NCBI GenBank assembly: GCA_016946835.1
Contig: JACVTC010000435.1
Location: 1-29,329 of the forward strand
DNA length: 29,329 bases
Reading direction: 5' to 3'
DNA from: Neocallimastix lanati (nom. inval.)
Lineage: Eukaryota > Neocallimastigomycota > Neocallimastigomycetes > Neocallimastigales > Neocallimastigaceae
Positions 28,731-29,329 of this stretch are shown here, in pieces. Below the pieces are notes generated by a model that had not been told where the DNA came from, made no database searches, and was given only the letters and a program-made list of their open reading frames with translations. Made by a program: the position numbers and the translations under genes. Numbering within the stretch: position 1 is the stretch's first letter; every line of letters begins with the position of its first letter.

Positions 28731-28740
28731 TATATAAATA
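28731..28740 (+). promoter_or_regulatory. TATA box of E6
   Basis: tatataaata followed by gagactcggtaagcg, a short G+C-richer stretch that may be the transcript start. Confidence 0.5.
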
Positions 28741-28993
28741 GAGACTCGGTAAGCGAAAGAAAAATTTTTAAATAATAAATTATTAATTTTTATAACTTTA
28801 ATTTTTCAAAAAAAATTTTTTTACTTAATTTTTTTTTTTTTTTTTAAAAGTATAAATAAAAAAAAAATAATAAAATAAAGTGAACTTATAATAATTAAAT
28901 AAATCTAAATAATTGAACGAATCAATAATCGTTTAAATAAATATTAATTAATTGAATATATTCATAAGATAAATAAATTATTAATAAAAGTAA

Positions 28994-29173
28994 ATGAATA
29001 AAAAGAACAAGAATTCCAAAACACCAGAAAATACTAGAAAGACCACCACAAGGAGTGGTTCTTTAAAAAGTTTGGTGAGTAGTGTTGTTGCAAAAAATAG
29101 TCCTACGCCTGTTGAAGCTCCTCCAGCTCGACGCCAGAATAGAGGAGACAAGAAATCGACACAATACTCCTAA
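28994..29173 (+). pseudogene. E6 gag-like N-terminus, first frame
   Basis: ATG 28994 opens 59 codons: a basic, Lys/Thr/Ser-rich start, then SSVVAKNSPTPVEAPPARRQ, ending at TAA 29171-29173. The composition (basic, Pro/Ser-rich, disordered) is that of the N-terminal tail of gypsy Gag proteins, and it follows a promoter-like region. It is not a domain match. Coding continues in another frame, so a small indel lies around 29100-29170. It could also be an unrelated disordered protein. Confidence 0.45.
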
Positions 29174-29327
29174 GAAACCAACTGCATCAAAACCCAAACC
29201 ATATGCGGCGTCCGAGACTAGTAAACCCGAGACTAGTAAATCTGAATCTAGCAAGTCAGGAACTACCCAAGGGGAGAGTTCAAGCAAGAGTAATAATGTT
29301 GGAGCTATGGACTTGCTGCTTTGCTGA
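29130..29327 (+). pseudogene. E6 gag-like N-terminus, continued in a second frame
   Basis: Low-complexity Pro/Lys/Ser-rich continuation (NTPKKPTASKPKPYAAS, then repeats of ETSK/ESSK near 29205-29255). Stops at TGA 29325-29327, two bases before the window ends. The ETSK repeat comes from a small DNA repeat, gagactagtaaa. Function not identifiable. Confidence 0.4.
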
Positions 29328-29329
29328 GT

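Larger units (their letters stand above)
27448..28993 (+). mobile_element. E6: probable 5' LTR and leader
   Basis: TGTAAGGATG at 27448 begins exactly where E4 coding similarity ends, as expected for an LTR edge inserted into E4. About 1.28 kb on lies a TATA box, and 255 bp after that a Gag-like ATG. The other LTR would be beyond the window. Within it, aagccacattc.gaaa occurs twice (near 28142 and 28182). The rest is plain A+T-rich. Confidence 0.4.

Overview
The window looks like a gene-free, extremely A+T-rich stretch of a eukaryotic nuclear genome. I see no rRNA, no bacterial-type operon and no recognisable host gene. Everything codable is Ty3/gypsy (Metaviridae-type) LTR retrotransposon sequence. 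Two elements carry an integrase with a C-terminal chromodomain (chromoviruses) and the standard code fits, so an A+T-rich fungus, perhaps an early-diverging lineage, is the best guess. That taxonomic call is inference.

Layout. E1 (1082-8874, minus strand) is a complete young gypsy element: near-identical 885/900-bp LTRs, a 4-bp target duplication (cata), a polypurine tract, a primer-binding site, and gag, protease, reverse transcriptase, RNase H and integrase in order. Gag ends in a textbook -1 ribosomal frameshift signal (UUUAAAC, 8-nt spacer, hairpin). E2 (about 10545-11940, minus) is the 3' end of a chromovirus (integrase core plus chromodomain). It abuts E5 (about 11951-13413, plus), a less A+T-rich gypsy remnant holding gag, protease and the integrase C-terminus only. 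E3 (19259-25599, plus) is a chromovirus with both LTRs and a perfect 5-bp duplication (gtaac). It lost RT and RNase H by a deletion that kept frame. E3 sits inside E4, an older minus-strand gypsy remnant of the E5 family (pieces at about 19090-19253 and 25605-27447). E4 is cut at 27447 by what looks like the 5' LTR and damaged gag start of a further plus-strand element, E6 (27448 to the window end).

Scattered through this are five copies (S1-S5) of one roughly 0.75-1.0-kb LTR family present as solo LTRs. S1 (101-1075), S2 (9581-10527) and S5 (19274-20287) have exact 5-bp duplications. These LTRs contain a series of hairpins whose stems change between copies by paired substitutions while the loops stay constant. 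One hairpin loop is complementary to the next and to a strand downstream. This is the least expected structure in the window.

Insertion order from nesting: E4, then E3, then S5 inside E3's LTR; E2's LTR, then S2 inside it; S1 before or near E1, which landed 2-6 bp from S1's end. The remaining sequence, mainly 13779-16058, 16947-17662 and 18416-19089, is A+T-rich and I find no gene there.
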